DNA of 64,000 nucleotides from Pseudomonas putida (GCF_001976065.1 NZ_MNAH01000001.1:1165628-1229627); one strand, 5' to 3'; positions 38,167 through 47,270 are shown, counted from the first letter of the stretch. Notes: a model not told the origin generated them from the letters alone. Program-made: numbers and translations.

Positions 38167-39129
38167 AGCACGCGCTCGCCCAAACCGTTCCCTGTACACC
38201 GACGGTGGCACGCCGACCACGTTGCGAAACGCCACGCGAAAGCTTTCCACCGAACGATAACCACAGTGCTGGGCGATCTGCTCGGTGTGCTGGTCGGTGC
38301 TTTCCAGCAATTCCCGGGCGCGCCCCAGGCGTTCTTGCTGCAACCAGGTCTTGGGCGACTGGCCGCTGGCTTCGGTGAAACGGCGCAGGAAGGTGCGCTC
38401 GCTCATGGCGGCTTTGCTGGCCAGGTCGCGTACCTCCAGCGGTTCGTGCAATCGCTCCCGTGCCCACTGCATGACGCGCGAAAGATCGCTGCGCGGCGCA
38501 GGGCTGACCGGCGTCGGAATGAACTGCGCCTGGCCCCCGGTGCGTTGCGGTGACATCACCAGGCGCCGCGCGACTGAGTTGGCCACCTGGGTGCCAAAAT
38601 CCCGCGTCACCAGGTGCAGGCAGGCGTCGATGCCCGCAGCGCTTCCGGCCGAGGTGATCAATTGTCCGGAATCGACGTAGAGCACGTCCGGGTCCACCAG
38701 GATGTTCGGATAGCGTTCGGCCAGTTCCGCGGTGTAGCGCCAATGCGTGGTGGCGCTGCGACCGTCGAGCAAACCGGTAGCGGCCAGCACGAACACCCCC
38801 GAGCAGATCGACAGCAACCGCGCACCCCGCGCATGGGCGTGGCGCAGGGCAGTCAGCAGCGCCTCAGGTACCGCTGCCTGACGGTCGCGCCAGCCGGGAA
38901 TGATGACGGTCCGTGCCTGTTCCAGCAGCTCCAGGCCGCCATCGGCCAATACCTGAATACCGCCCATGGCGCGCATCGGCCCTTGATCGACGGCCGCGAT
39001 TCGATGGCTGTACCAAGGGAAATCGAACTCTGGCCGTGCCAGGCCAAAAATTTCCACGGCGATGCCGAATTCGAAAGTACACAGGCCGTCGTAGGCCAGG
39101 ATCACGACCAGTCCTGGAGAAGCATGCAT
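38149..39129 (-). CDS. ftrA: GlxA-family AraC-type regulator (FtrA-like)
   Basis: A 326-residue regulator with an N-terminal DJ-1/PfpI-like sensing domain (about 5-190). This has VVILAYDGLCTFEFGIAVEI, RTVIIPGWRD, LLSICSGVFVLAATGLLDGR and QLITSAGSAAGIDACLHLV. The C-terminal AraC domain (about 215-315) has ASKAAMSERTFLRRFTEASG and HCGYRSVESFRVAFRNVVGV. The Cys in the SICSG elbow is the DJ-1-type cysteine. The start at 39129 fits the family; an upstream extension of 32 residues is unlikely. It is divergent from the rhodanese gene, which is probably its target, as in other Pseudomonas. Confidence 0.83.
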   Translation of the reverse strand: MHASPGLVVILAYDGLCTFEFGIAVEIFGLARPEFDFPWYSHRIAAVDQGPMRAMGGIQVLADGGLELLEQARTVIIPGWRDRQAAVPEALLTALRHAHARGARLLSICSGVFVLAATGLLDGRSATTHWRYTAELAERYPNILVDPDVLYVDSGQLITSAGSAAGIDACLHLVTRDFGTQVANSVARRLVMSPQRTGGQAQFIPTPVSPAPRSDLSRVMQWARERLHEPLEVRDLASKAAMSERTFLRRFTEASGQSPKTWLQQERLGRARELLESTDQHTEQIAQHCGYRSVESFRVAFRNVVGVPPSVYRERFGRARASGLAQ

Positions 39130-39230
39130 TTGGCGGAAAGTTCCCGGTGAGTGTCTTGTGCGCCACTTTAGCCGTAGAAGGCGGACAGATAAAGTCTGTT
39201 CACACCGACCGACATCCCGGAGCACTGCCC

Positions 39231-39650
39231 ATGACCAGCCTCGTCCGCGAAATTCCCGCCGCCCCTTCGGCCATTGCCTTGATGCATTTCAGCAACCGCC
39301 TGACATTCGAAACCGACTGTTCTGACGTTTACGCCAGCCAGCAGGCCGGCGAAGTCGATTTCATTCTGGTGGATGTGCGGGGGCCGTTGGCGTTCGACCG
39401 CGGGCATGTGCCGGGTGCGATCAACATTCCCGGGCGACTTCTTACCGCCGAAGGTTTGCGTGCCTACGCGAAAACCAGCCTGTTCGTGGTCTATTGCGCA
39501 GGCCCCCACTGCAATGGGGCGAACAAGGCGGCGGTGAAGCTGGCGGCGCTGGGGTACCCGGTTAAGGAAATGATTGGCGGTGTGACCGGATGGCTGGATG
39601 AAGGGTTCGAGTTGAGTGCGGCGGGCGCCGCTATCGGCTGCGCCTGCTGA
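39231..39650 (+). CDS. Rhodanese-like sulfurtransferase
   Basis: A 139-residue single-domain rhodanese. Features are CDVYASQQAGEVDFILVDVR, FDRGHVPGAINIPGRLL, the active-site loop VVYCAGPHCNGANKAA (Cys at about 89) and GYPVKEMIGGVTGWLDEGFE. It transfers sulfane sulfur to a thiophilic acceptor or detoxifies cyanide-like compounds. GGAG is eight bases upstream of the ATG. The 101-bp divergent spacing from the ftrA-like regulator makes joint regulation likely. Confidence 0.87.
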   Translation: MTSLVREIPAAPSAIALMHFSNRLTFETDCSDVYASQQAGEVDFILVDVRGPLAFDRGHVPGAINIPGRLLTAEGLRAYAKTSLFVVYCAGPHCNGANKAAVKLAALGYPVKEMIGGVTGWLDEGFELSAAGAAIGCAC

Positions 39651-39672
39651 ACCTGCCTGTACTCGATCTACC

Positions 39673-39754
39673 GTAGGAGCTGGCTTGCCAGCGAAGGCGG
39701 CCGAAAGACCAGCCCAATGCCCAAGGAGGCCTTCGCCGGCAAACCGGCTCCTTT
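39673..39754. repeat. REP pair
   Basis: GTAGGAGCTGGCTTGCCAGCGAAGG and the inverted CCTTCGCCGGCAAACCGGCTCC flank a short spacer after the rhodanese gene. Confidence 0.8.
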
Positions 39755-39886
39755 CCATAACTATTTGTCGCTTCATACTAATTTACCCTGTGAAAGCCGC
39801 TCTAGACTGCCGGCCACTTCGGTCCCACCGCCACAAGCTAGCGACCGAAAGCTGCCAATAAAAGTCTCCGCACACAGGAGTTATAA

Positions 39887-40666
39887 ATGAAGAAGCTAGT
39901 GATGTTCGGTGCCCTGGCACTGTCGATGTTGTCCCTCACCGCCGTGGCCGCGGATACCAAGCCAATTCGCATCGGTATCGAAGCCGGTTACCCACCATTC
40001 TCGATGAAAACCCCCGACGGCAAGCTCACCGGCTTCGACGTGGACATCGGCGACGCCCTGTGCGAGCAGATGCAGGTCAAGTGCACCTGGGTCGAGCAAG
40101 AGTTCGACGGCCTGATTCCGGCACTGAAGGTCAAGAAGATCGACGCCATCCTGTCGTCCATGACCATCACCGACGATCGCAAGAAAAACGTCGATTTCAC
40201 CATCAAGTACTACCACACCCCGGCACGTTTCGTGATGAAGGAAGGTTCCGACGTCAAGGACCCGTTGACCGAACTCAAGGGCAAGAAAGTCGGTGTACTG
40301 CGCGCCAGTACCCATGATCGTTTTGCCACCGAAGTGCTGCAACCGGCAGGGATTGTCCTGGTGCGCTACGGTTCCCAGCAGGAAGCCAACCTGGACATGG
40401 TGTCCGGCCGCGTTGATGCGCTGCTGGCCGACTCGGTCAACCTGGACGACGGTTTCCTGAAGACCGACGCCGGCAAGGGTTTTGCTTTCGTGGGGCCTGA
40501 GTACAACGATCCGAAATACTTCGGCGGTGGTGCAGGCATTGCCGTGCGCAAGGGCGATACCGCCCTGGCCGAGCAGTTCAACAAAGCCATTACCGATATC
40601 CGCGCCAACGGCAAGTACAAGCAAGTGCAGGACAAGTACTTCAAGTTTGACGTCTACGGCGAGTAA
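39887..40666 (+). CDS. Basic amino-acid ABC transporter substrate-binding protein
   Basis: A 259-residue periplasmic binding protein of the ArgT/HisJ/AotJ family. Signal peptide [19 protein letters not shown] is followed by [60 protein letters not shown] and [19 protein letters not shown]. The pair of cysteines at C(E)QMQVKC is typical of the Lys/Arg/Orn binders. CAGGAG precedes the ATG, and a strong terminator follows, so it is an orphan binding protein with no permease or ATPase beside it. Confidence 0.87.
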   Translation: MKKLVMFGALALSMLSLTAVAADTKPIRIGIEAGYPPFSMKTPDGKLTGFDVDIGDALCEQMQVKCTWVEQEFDGLIPALKVKKIDAILSSMTITDDRKKNVDFTIKYYHTPARFVMKEGSDVKDPLTELKGKKVGVLRASTHDRFATEVLQPAGIVLVRYGSQQEANLDMVSGRVDALLADSVNLDDGFLKTDAGKGFAFVGPEYNDPKYFGGGAGIAVRKGDTALAEQFNKAITDIRANGKYKQVQDKYFKFDVYGE

Positions 40667-40676
40667 TCGAGCCGTT

Positions 40677-40712
40677 AAAAAATGGCCCCGTTAACGCGGC
40701 GGCCATTTTTTT
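40677..40712 (+). terminator. Rho-independent terminator after the binding-protein gene
   Basis: AAAAAATGGCC and GGCCATTTTTTT are inverted around a 13-base loop, giving a stem followed by a seven-T run. It is also strong in the opposite direction. Confidence 0.85.
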
Positions 40713-40771
40713 CGCCCATGATTTATCCTGCCCAACCCATTTCCCCACCGTTGGAGAATCGGAGTCTTCCC

Positions 40772-41884
40772 ATGCAACGCATCGACCATTTGCTGCCCTG
40801 GAGCCACCTGGGAACCGAGCGCACCCTCAGCGTATTCCGTTATGGCGCGGGCACTCGCAAGGTCTACATCCAGGCCAGCCTGCACGCCGATGAACTGCCG
40901 GGCATGCGCACCGCCTGGGAGCTCAAGCAGCGCCTGGCCGAACTGGAAAGCCAGGGCCAATTGCAAGGCGTGATCGAACTGGTGCCGGTGGCCAACCCCA
41001 TCGGTCTTGACCAGCACCTGCAGGGCAGCCACATGGGTCGCTTCGAACTGGGCAGCGGCAAGAACTTCAACCGCTCGTTCGTCGAACTGAGCGCCCCGGT
41101 GGCGCAAAAGGTGGGTGATCGCCTGGGCAGCGATACCGAGGCCAACATCGCCCTGATTCGCCAGGCCATGGGCCAGGTGCTCGACGACCTGCCGGCCCCG
41201 GCGTCGCAACTGGAAGCGCTGCACCGCCTGTTACTGCGTCACGCCTGCGACGCCGACATCAGCCTCGACCTGCATTGCGATTTCGACGCGGCGATTCACC
41301 TCTACGCCTTGCCGCAACACTGGCCGCAATGGCAATCGCTGGCGGCGCGCCTGAAAGCCGGGGTGGCGTTGCTGTGCGAGGATTCCGGTGGCAGTTCGTT
41401 CGACGAGTCCTGCTCTTCACCCTGGTTACGCCTGGCCAGGGCTTTCCCCGAAGCCGCCATTCCTCCGGCCAACCTGGCGACCACGCTGGAGCTTGGCAGC
41501 ATGGGCGACACCCGGGTCGATCAGGCCCAGGCCAATTGCGAGGCGATCCTGGGCTTTCTCGCCGAACAGGGTTTCATCAAGGGCACCTGGCCGGCGGCAC
41601 CGGGCGAGTGCTGCGAGGGCATGCCGTTCGAAGGCACCCAATACCTGTTCGCGCCGCATCACGGCGTGGTCAGTTTCCTGCGCGAGGCCGGTGAATGGGT
41701 GGAGCAGGGCGATCCACTGTTCGAAGTGGTCGACCCATTGAACGACAAGGTCACCACCGTGCGCGCGGGCACAAGTGGCGTGCTGTTTGCGATTGATCGC
41801 GGGCGCTATACGCAACCGGGCACTTGGCAGGCGAAAGTGGCCGGGCGCGAGCCGATTCGGGTTGGGAAGTTGATCAATGATTGA
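40772..41884 (+). CDS. AstE/aspartoacylase-family zinc hydrolase
   Basis: A 370-residue M14-like deacylase. The zinc-binding His and Glu are in YIQASLHADELPGM and the second His in SLDLHCDFDAAIHLY. Other family features are LVPVANPIGLDQHLQGSHMG, GKNFNRSFVEL and TLELGSMGDTRVDQAQAN, with a C-terminal biotin-like beta domain (GVVSFLREAGEWVEQGDPLF). Family members remove the acyl group from N-acyl amino acids such as succinylglutamate. The location next to a basic amino-acid binding protein and near AruF/G paralogues suggests an acyl-amino-acid role (inference). GGAG lies seven bases before the ATG. Confidence 0.85.
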   Translation: MQRIDHLLPWSHLGTERTLSVFRYGAGTRKVYIQASLHADELPGMRTAWELKQRLAELESQGQLQGVIELVPVANPIGLDQHLQGSHMGRFELGSGKNFNRSFVELSAPVAQKVGDRLGSDTEANIALIRQAMGQVLDDLPAPASQLEALHRLLLRHACDADISLDLHCDFDAAIHLYALPQHWPQWQSLAARLKAGVALLCEDSGGSSFDESCSSPWLRLARAFPEAAIPPANLATTLELGSMGDTRVDQAQANCEAILGFLAEQGFIKGTWPAAPGECCEGMPFEGTQYLFAPHHGVVSFLREAGEWVEQGDPLFEVVDPLNDKVTTVRAGTSGVLFAIDRGRYTQPGTWQAKVAGREPIRVGKLIND

Positions 41885-41894
41885 GGGGGGAGGG

Positions 41895-42512
41895 TCATTC
41901 CACGCCGCGTGATCGGTGGATGCCTAATGTGATGAGGTAGCGCTCCTCTGTGGGGCGCTTGTCGTACTTGAAGCGATTGACCACCAGCATCAGTTGGTAC
42001 TTGTCACCTGCTCGCCAGTAAGCCGTCCCGCCTTTTTTTGCATCGCGCAATTGGGCCCGCCATTGCGGGGTGTCGGCGAACGAAGGGAAGTCATTGACCC
42101 GGATGGGTACCCAGCCAGCGTTGCGCCATTGCTCCTGCAGATCCAGTACGACCTTGAGGGTGTCGTCGAGCAATAGTGGTTCGATTTGTGGGGACATGTT
42201 GACACCGTTGATTGACTCATCACGATTGAACGTAACCGTAAAGTAGCGTGCCAGTGGAGTTATGAACCCATATTGAGGATCGATGAAACGAAGACGGGCA
42301 TCCGACTTGGGCAAGCGCCCCCAAAAGTGCCCGGCGATGGCTGGATCAATGGCCGCACTGGAGCGACGGCGCATATCCTCCCAAGGCTCGCCAATCAACA
42401 GGGCAATTTCCGGCTCATCTGATAGGGCCTCAATCGCTGCCAATGTCAGGAGGGCCGCGACCGCCAGTGCCAACGCACCACGACGCCAGCCCACGCGTTG
42501 CAGCAGGCTCAT
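41895..42512 (-). CDS. Exported partner protein of the PAAR effector gene, unknown function
   Basis: A 205-residue protein with an N-terminal signal or anchor (RGALALAVAALLTLAAIEAL). The mature part (EPEIALLIGEPWEDMRRRSS, FWGRLPKSDARLRFIDPQYG, YFTVTFNRDESINGVNMSPQ) ends in a mixed alpha-beta domain. Its ATG overlaps the stop of the upstream effector fragment (ATGA), so it belonged to the same operon. By position it could be the immunity protein or an accessory factor. It remains intact although the effector is decayed. No family name is certain. Confidence 0.65.
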   Translation of the reverse strand: MSLLQRVGWRRGALALAVAALLTLAAIEALSDEPEIALLIGEPWEDMRRRSSAAIDPAIAGHFWGRLPKSDARLRFIDPQYGFITPLARYFTVTFNRDESINGVNMSPQIEPLLLDDTLKVVLDLQEQWRNAGWVPIRVNDFPSFADTPQWRAQLRDAKKGGTAYWRAGDKYQLMLVVNRFKYDKRPTEERYLITLGIHRSRGVE

Positions 42513-42961
42513 CGCACGCCTCCACCCCAGGCGATATCCCGAATCGATTGCTCAATCAGCTCGCGCTGGTTGCTGCGTAGTAGATCATCAAACTGCTCTG
42601 CGGCTCTAAGTACGAAGGGCATGCACTGATTGATATCGGCCAGGTTGGCACTGAGGCTGTCGCTGAAACCAATGGTGCGTCCGTCGTCGATGCGGCGGCA
42701 CTGACTGACCAACGTCAGTTCGATGGCTTCAGCGGCGCCAGACGGGATACCGCTCAGGTAGGAAAGATGATTGCTGTACAGCAATGAGCTGAATCGCCAG
42801 TCGTTGTACATCGCTGGTTGTAGAATATTCCGCTGCTCGTGCCAGGCCAGGTGTTCAACGCTCTCGGCGATGTTACCTGCCTCAATCGCCTCGAAGGCCA
42901 GGAGGATTTCATCATGGTCAATTCCGAATTTTAGTGTTTCCTCTCCGACCGGCCATAGCAT

Positions 42962-43114
42962 GGTCGAGGAAGCAAAAACCGACATGGTGCGCTTCTTCAT
43001 GTACTACAACCGCACCAGGCTCCACAGCTACAACAACTACCTGTCGCCAATAGCTATGGAGCAAAAAGCGGCATAAACACCGTAATCGGTGTCCGGGATT
43101 ACTTGACCAGTTCA
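42962..43114 (+). mobile_element. IS3-family transposase 3' remnant
   Basis: The plus strand encodes the last residues of an IS3-type OrfB (EEAKTDMVRFFMYYNRTRLH, then SYNNYLSP) with stop at 43074-43076. After it comes the end sequence GTGTCCGGGATTACTTGACC ending TTCA. The rest of the element is gone. It lies within the PAAR effector gene; the gene sequence on the two sides is not contiguous, so insertion was followed by an adjacent deletion. Confidence 0.8.
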
Positions 43115-43505
43115 ACCCACCTGTTTCGAGGCGAAAGCCGCAAGACCTGCCCACTGGAATCGCGAATCGAGGCGCCACAGCTGCGTGTAGGCGGCATTGA
43201 TTGCCTTGTTGCGCGCCTTCGGGTCGGCAATCAGTTTGCCGCCCGGCGCCACGACGTTTTCGACCCTTTGCTGATACCCGCGCCAAAGGTTTTCACAGGC
43301 TGTCCCTGGCCCTTCGCTGAGCGTGGGTGTGGGTGCCCGCGCTGAAGCGAAACTGGATGGTTGCGGTGGTTGGGGGCAACTGGCGCGGCTTCCTGCTGCG
43401 GGGCACTCCTCGCGGCTTGCGGCGCAGCACCCTGACTGGACTCATAGGTGGCGGTGGTAAACGAGGGGTAGAGCCCGGCCTTGCAGGGACAGCTGCTGTG
43501 GCTGT

Positions 43506-43529
43506 CCAGCGAGCCAGCGAGCCAGCGAA
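43506..43529. repeat. 8-bp tandem repeat CCAGCGAG x3 inside the PAAR gene
   Basis: CCAGCGAG CCAGCGAG CCAGCGAA, three units. With two units the PAAR reading frame continues correctly; with three it shifts. This is a classic slippage site. Confidence 0.85.
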
Positions 43530-43944
43530 CAGCCTGCCATGGCTGTTCATGTACGAGATGCCACCGACGATTTCATAGGTTTTGTCGTTCTTGCCACAGG
43601 AAACCGGATCCCCGGCGCGAGCGTGGGCGAAGCCAAACATCATGATGCAGGTATCGGTCTCCAGCACCTCGCCGCCACAACTGGTCTTGTCACCCTTGCG
43701 AATGAAATATCCCTTAGCCATCGCTTGAACTCCTTGTCTGTTGACGCGCGAATTGCTCCCACTTCCATGGAAATGGAGGAATGGCAAAATGCCGCGCACA
43801 GGGTTCTATGCAAGGGTGTCAGGCGTAAATCAGACCTTTCCTTGTCTGCTGTAGGCTGATTCCATAACGGGGCCGGTGCTGGGAGTCGCTGCGACGAAGG
43901 TGCTAGTCTCTGTCCCGAATCCTGCGCACGGTGAAGGAAGGTTT

Positions 43945-44661
43945 ATGCTGAAGTTTCTCGCTCTGTTCACGCTGCTGGCATCCGCCACTGTCCACGCTCA
44001 ACCCCCCTTGCAAAGCGACCTGCCGCTCAAGTACCTGGAGCAGGCCAACGCCGATTCCCGCGAGCAGCCCCTGGTGATTTTTCTCCACGGCTACGGCAGT
44101 AACGAGCAGGATCTGTTCGACATCAAGGATGAGTTACCCAGCGAGTACAACTACCTGTCGGTGCGGGCGCCGATGGTGATGCAGGAGTGGAGTTACCAGT
44201 GGTTTCGCAAGAAGGGCGAAGGTGCCTACAACGGCGAAACCGATGACCTGAAGTCGAGCGGCCAGTTGCTGCTGGATTTCGTCGTACAGGCGACGAAGAA
44301 ATATCACACGCAACCGGAGAAGGTGTTCCTGGTGGGATTCAGCCAGGGCGCGATCATGTCCTACGAAGTCGCCCTTCGGCATCCCGAGGCGGTGGGCGGG
44401 ATTGCCGCGTTGAGCGGGCGGATTCTGCCGGTGCTCAAGTCTGAATTGAAGCCTGATGAAAAACGCCAGTCGCTGGCGATTTTCATCGGCCATGGCACGG
44501 CGGACCAGCGTCTTCCCTTGAGCGATGGCACCGAGGCCAACAGCCTGCTGCAGAGCATTTCACTGGAGCCCGAGTTCCACGCTTACCAGGGTGTCGGCCA
44601 CAGCATCAGTGCCGAGGAGATGCAGGACTTGAGCGCCTGGTTGCAGCGCCGCAATCCCTGA
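43945..44661 (+). CDS. Exported carboxylesterase/phospholipase-like hydrolase
   Basis: A 238-residue alpha/beta hydrolase with a signal peptide (LKFLALFTLLASATVHAQ). The catalytic Ser is in VFLVGFSQGAIMSYE, the oxyanion region is PLVIFLHGYGSNEQDLFDI, the Asp is in IGHGTADQRLPLSDG and the His in YQGVGHSISAEEM. These match the carboxylesterase/acyl-protein-thioesterase (Abhydrolase_2) group, here exported. AAGGAAGG lies just before the ATG at 43945. It is convergent with the next gene. Confidence 0.85.
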   Translation: MLKFLALFTLLASATVHAQPPLQSDLPLKYLEQANADSREQPLVIFLHGYGSNEQDLFDIKDELPSEYNYLSVRAPMVMQEWSYQWFRKKGEGAYNGETDDLKSSGQLLLDFVVQATKKYHTQPEKVFLVGFSQGAIMSYEVALRHPEAVGGIAALSGRILPVLKSELKPDEKRQSLAIFIGHGTADQRLPLSDGTEANSLLQSISLEPEFHAYQGVGHSISAEEMQDLSAWLQRRNP

Positions 44662-44664
44662 GGC

Positions 44665-45237
44665 TCATTTGCCGCTGACGATCTGCTTGATCAGGGTTTC
44701 GTGGGCGGCCATGTCGCCGGGGCGGGAAATGACCTGAATCACCGTCATGTGGTTGCCCGAAGCCGCCATCAACGTGGTATTGAGGGTCATGCCACCGCCC
44801 TGGGTGGCAGTGCTGTCGACCTGGCGCACGCCCAGGCCGGTGTTCTTCAGGGTCAGGCTTTTTTCGCTGAGCTTATTGTAGTCCGCCAGGGCCTTGTGTT
44901 GCGCCGCGTCGAAGTCGGCCGCCGTGCCGTCGAGGAACTCACCGTCGTTGTCCTTGACCTTGACCCCTTCGGGCAGGCTGTTTTGCGCGGCGATCACCAC
45001 GGTCTTGGTGGTTTCGTTCGAATACATGGTGCCGCTCGCACCGGTGGGGCTGGCGGGCAACGGATTGGCCACGAAACCCTTGGGCAGGGTGAAGGTGAAC
45101 TTGCCATCGAGCAGCGAGACTTTCTGGCCCTGCACCGTCTCCTTCGCAGGAGCCTTGGCCGCCTGCACATTCAAAGCCCCCAGGCTGGCAGCCGCTGCCA
45201 GCAACAGGACAACGGCTTTTTTACTCAACAGTGACAT
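44665..45237 (-). CDS. Periplasmic protein, DcrB-like
   Basis: A 190-residue exported protein with a signal peptide (KAVVLLLAAAASLGALNVQA). The mature part starts KAPAKETVQGQKVSLLDGKF and has FTFTLPKGFVANPLP, TKTVVIAAQNSLPEG and HMTVIQVISRPGDMAAHETL. The fold is like DcrB/PsbP (DUF1795) proteins, which are small periplasmic or lipoprotein beta-sheet domains. The assignment is by general pattern only. It is convergent with the esterase gene, with a 3-bp gap between stop codons. Confidence 0.6.
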   Translation of the reverse strand: MSLLSKKAVVLLLAAAASLGALNVQAAKAPAKETVQGQKVSLLDGKFTFTLPKGFVANPLPASPTGASGTMYSNETTKTVVIAAQNSLPEGVKVKDNDGEFLDGTAADFDAAQHKALADYNKLSEKSLTLKNTGLGVRQVDSTATQGGGMTLNTTLMAASGNHMTVIQVISRPGDMAAHETLIKQIVSGK

Positions 45238-45560
45238 CGGAATCTCCAGGGATGGTCGCGCGGTGGGGCGTGATCATCCCATGGCGGCTGCGAGATGTTC
45301 CAGCATGGGCTAACGGACGGTCGTTGATGCTTCGGTATCAGGGGTATTCCTGCCGGGCATGTAACGCACTCAGGATCTGGATTTGATCCGTCACTCGTCC
45401 GACGGCCAACCTGAAAAATATGTAGGAAACAGGCTCGATTTTTTGATCTCCGTTGCCGCATGTAGGATCTGAAAAAACCAGTAGCCGATACCCTGTGGCG
45501 ACGGCAGGTCACCACAAGGGTCGGGCGCAGTCACACCTCCCGACGTACGTCGGGAACGTG
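45238..45560. other. Intergenic region with a 16-bp palindrome
   Basis: About 320 bp with no supported gene. It contains the perfect palindrome CCCGACGTACGTCGGG (45539-45554), only 7 bp from the 3' end of the GST gene, where it could act as a terminator or a protein-binding site. The rest holds the promoter region of the DcrB-like gene. Confidence 0.5.
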
Positions 45561-46235
45561 TTACTCAGCCTGGTTCTGCGGAAACAGGCTGCGGCGGGTT
45601 TCTTCGTCGAACTCAGCCTTGAGCACCAGTTTCTCTTTCAGGCCGTGGGCGCGTTGGGCCGCCGGGCGGGCGCTGATTTCATCGAACAGGCGCTTGACGT
45701 TCGGATACGCGGCCAAGCCGTTTTCGCCGAGGATGTAAGGCGCATAGTTGGCCCAGCCCCAGAGGGCCATGTCGGCGATACTGTAGGTGTCACCCGCCAG
45801 GTACTGATGGTCGGCCAGGCGCTGGTCGAGCACGCGGTAGTGGCGTTCGACTTCCTTGAGATAACGGTTTTTCGCGTAGGGCAGGTCTTCCGGTGCATGG
45901 TGCAGGAAATGCACGGCCTGGCCGGAGAAGGGCGACAGGCCGGTGGCGATGAACATCAGCCACGACAGCAGTTCGGCATTTCCGGCAGCGGTGTGCGGCA
46001 GGAAGCGCTGATGTTTTTGCGCCAGGTGCAGCAGGATGGCCTGGGAGTCGAAGACCGTCGCGTCGCCATCGACCAGGGCCGGAACCTTGGCGTTCGGGTT
46101 GATCGCGAGGAAGGCGGGCAAGTGCTGCTCGCCCTTGAAGGTGTCGACGCCGATCAACTCATAGGGCGTCTGCAGTTCTTCGAGCAGCAGGGCGACTTTC
46201 ATCGGGTTCGGCGAAGGATGGAAAAAGAATTTCAT
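45561..46235 (-). CDS. Glutathione S-transferase family protein
   Basis: A 224-residue GST. The N-terminal thioredoxin-like domain has KFFFHPSPNPMKVALLLEEL and NPNAKVPALVDGDATVFDSQ, with the glutathione-binding Pro-Ala-Leu and Asp-Ser. The C-terminal helical domain has LADHQYLAGDTYSIADMALW, including the conserved N-capping box and hydrophobic staple. It belongs to the bacterial YfcG/theta-like group. GAGG is eight bases upstream of the ATG. It is probably co-oriented but not coupled with the membrane protein gene 82 bp upstream. Confidence 0.87.
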   Translation of the reverse strand: MKFFFHPSPNPMKVALLLEELQTPYELIGVDTFKGEQHLPAFLAINPNAKVPALVDGDATVFDSQAILLHLAQKHQRFLPHTAAGNAELLSWLMFIATGLSPFSGQAVHFLHHAPEDLPYAKNRYLKEVERHYRVLDQRLADHQYLAGDTYSIADMALWGWANYAPYILGENGLAAYPNVKRLFDEISARPAAQRAHGLKEKLVLKAEFDEETRRSLFPQNQAE

Positions 46236-46317
46236 GGTAAAGGCCTCAGTCGGAGTGGGTTGGAACTGAGGCTGATGGTGGGGCAAACCTGTTCGATTGA
46301 CGCACGAGGATATTGCG

Positions 46318-47106
46318 CTACTCGTTCGAAATGGTTGAACGTGTTGCCAGGGGCGCAGGTTTTGCCAGCAACCGCCGGGTGACGCCGAGCATGGCCACCG
46401 AGACGGCAACGCCGATACCGAAACCCATCAGGCCCAGGCTCGGCAAGGTCAGCGTCACGACCAGGCAGAAGGCCGAAAATGAATACATCCCGGTGGCCGT
46501 CGCCCGCAGCAACGCGGCGGTAAACGCCGGGCCTCGGGTTTGCTGGGAGAACACCGCCATCACACTGCCAAGTACCGGGAACACGGCGAGCAGGCCGCTC
46601 CAGCGGTCGCCAACGGTGCTGGCGAGCCAAGTGACGGCCAAGGTCAACAGAGCGCCGGCGACCATTCGCAACAGCAGTTTGTCGGACTTCGGTGCCGGCC
46701 CGGAAACGATCGGCTGCACCGCCGGGAACAGGTAAGGCGCGGCCAGCAGTGCGGTGGCGGCGGCAAGCACCGAGAGTGGCAGCGACGGCGGGAGCAACGA
46801 CAGGACCACGGCGACCAAGGCCCAGACCAGCATCGAGATCGTCAGCGCCAGTGGCCATTTTGCCCGTTGTGCGACCTGCGCGTAGGTCACGCAGAAGGCA
46901 ATCATGGCGAACATTGCCGACAGTGCAGCCATGGCCGATTGGGCGGCGAACGCCTGGCCCTGTTCGATGGCGAGGAAAAACAGTATCGGCCCGACCACCA
47001 CCGGCAACCCCGACAACCAACCCGCGACACTTGGCCCCCAGCGTTTGCCGGCCAGGGAAATAAGCAGCAGGAAGCCTGGAATGACCAGCAGTTTGAGCAT
47101 CAACAC
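46318..47106 (-). CDS. Inner-membrane protein with about eight helices
   Basis: A 262-residue very hydrophobic protein, with segments such as LLVIPGFLLLISLAGKRWGP, GWLSGLPVVVGPILFFLAIE and GVAVSVAMLGVTRRLLAK. Two similar halves, each with SLPxx-type GLPVVVGP and LAVFPVLGSVMAVF loops, suggest an internal repeat. The start is uncertain: GTG at 47106 has GGAG eight bases upstream; GTG at 47112 and ATG at 47100 are alternatives. Function unknown; perhaps a small transporter. Confidence 0.7.
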   Translation of the reverse strand: MLMLKLLVIPGFLLLISLAGKRWGPSVAGWLSGLPVVVGPILFFLAIEQGQAFAAQSAMAALSAMFAMIAFCVTYAQVAQRAKWPLALTISMLVWALVAVVLSLLPPSLPLSVLAAATALLAAPYLFPAVQPIVSGPAPKSDKLLLRMVAGALLTLAVTWLASTVGDRWSGLLAVFPVLGSVMAVFSQQTRGPAFTAALLRATATGMYSFSAFCLVVTLTLPSLGLMGFGIGVAVSVAMLGVTRRLLAKPAPLATRSTISNE

Positions 47107-47270
47107 GCGCACTTCTCCGTCCTTGTATGTGGCGGCAACGTTAGCAGATTTGCTCTATAGATTTGCGGGTTTTGTATACAAAGCTATGGCGTCCTGATCA
47201 GTGGGACGAACAGCTGGTTGAGTCTGCAGCCTTTCAGCTGACGATAATTCGCGGAACCGAAAAAAAAGAA

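Larger units (their letters stand above)
42509..43721 (-). pseudogene. Disrupted type VI secretion PAAR-domain effector gene
   Basis: The N-terminal PAAR domain starts at the ATG at 43721 behind AGGAG (KGYFIRKGDKTSCGGEVLET, HARAGDPVSCGKNDKTYEI, NSHGRLFAGSL). The frame is then lost at an 8-bp tandem repeat (43506-43529). Removing one unit restores SLDSHSSCPCKAGLYPSF, the normal continuation of Pseudomonas PAAR proteins. A second shift is needed to read ACENLWRGYQQRVENVVAPG to AGLAAFASKQVG (down to 43115). An IS3-type remnant follows, and the C-terminal part resumes at about 42962 with LWPVGEETLKFGIDHDEIL to the stop at 42509. The piece between ASKQVG and LWPVG is missing. The intact protein would have been delivered on the tip of the type VI spike. 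Confidence 0.82.

Noticed and set aside
42962..43076. Active IS element or independent gene
   Set aside because: Only the last part of an IS3-type OrfB and one end are present; it lies in the PAAR pseudogene.
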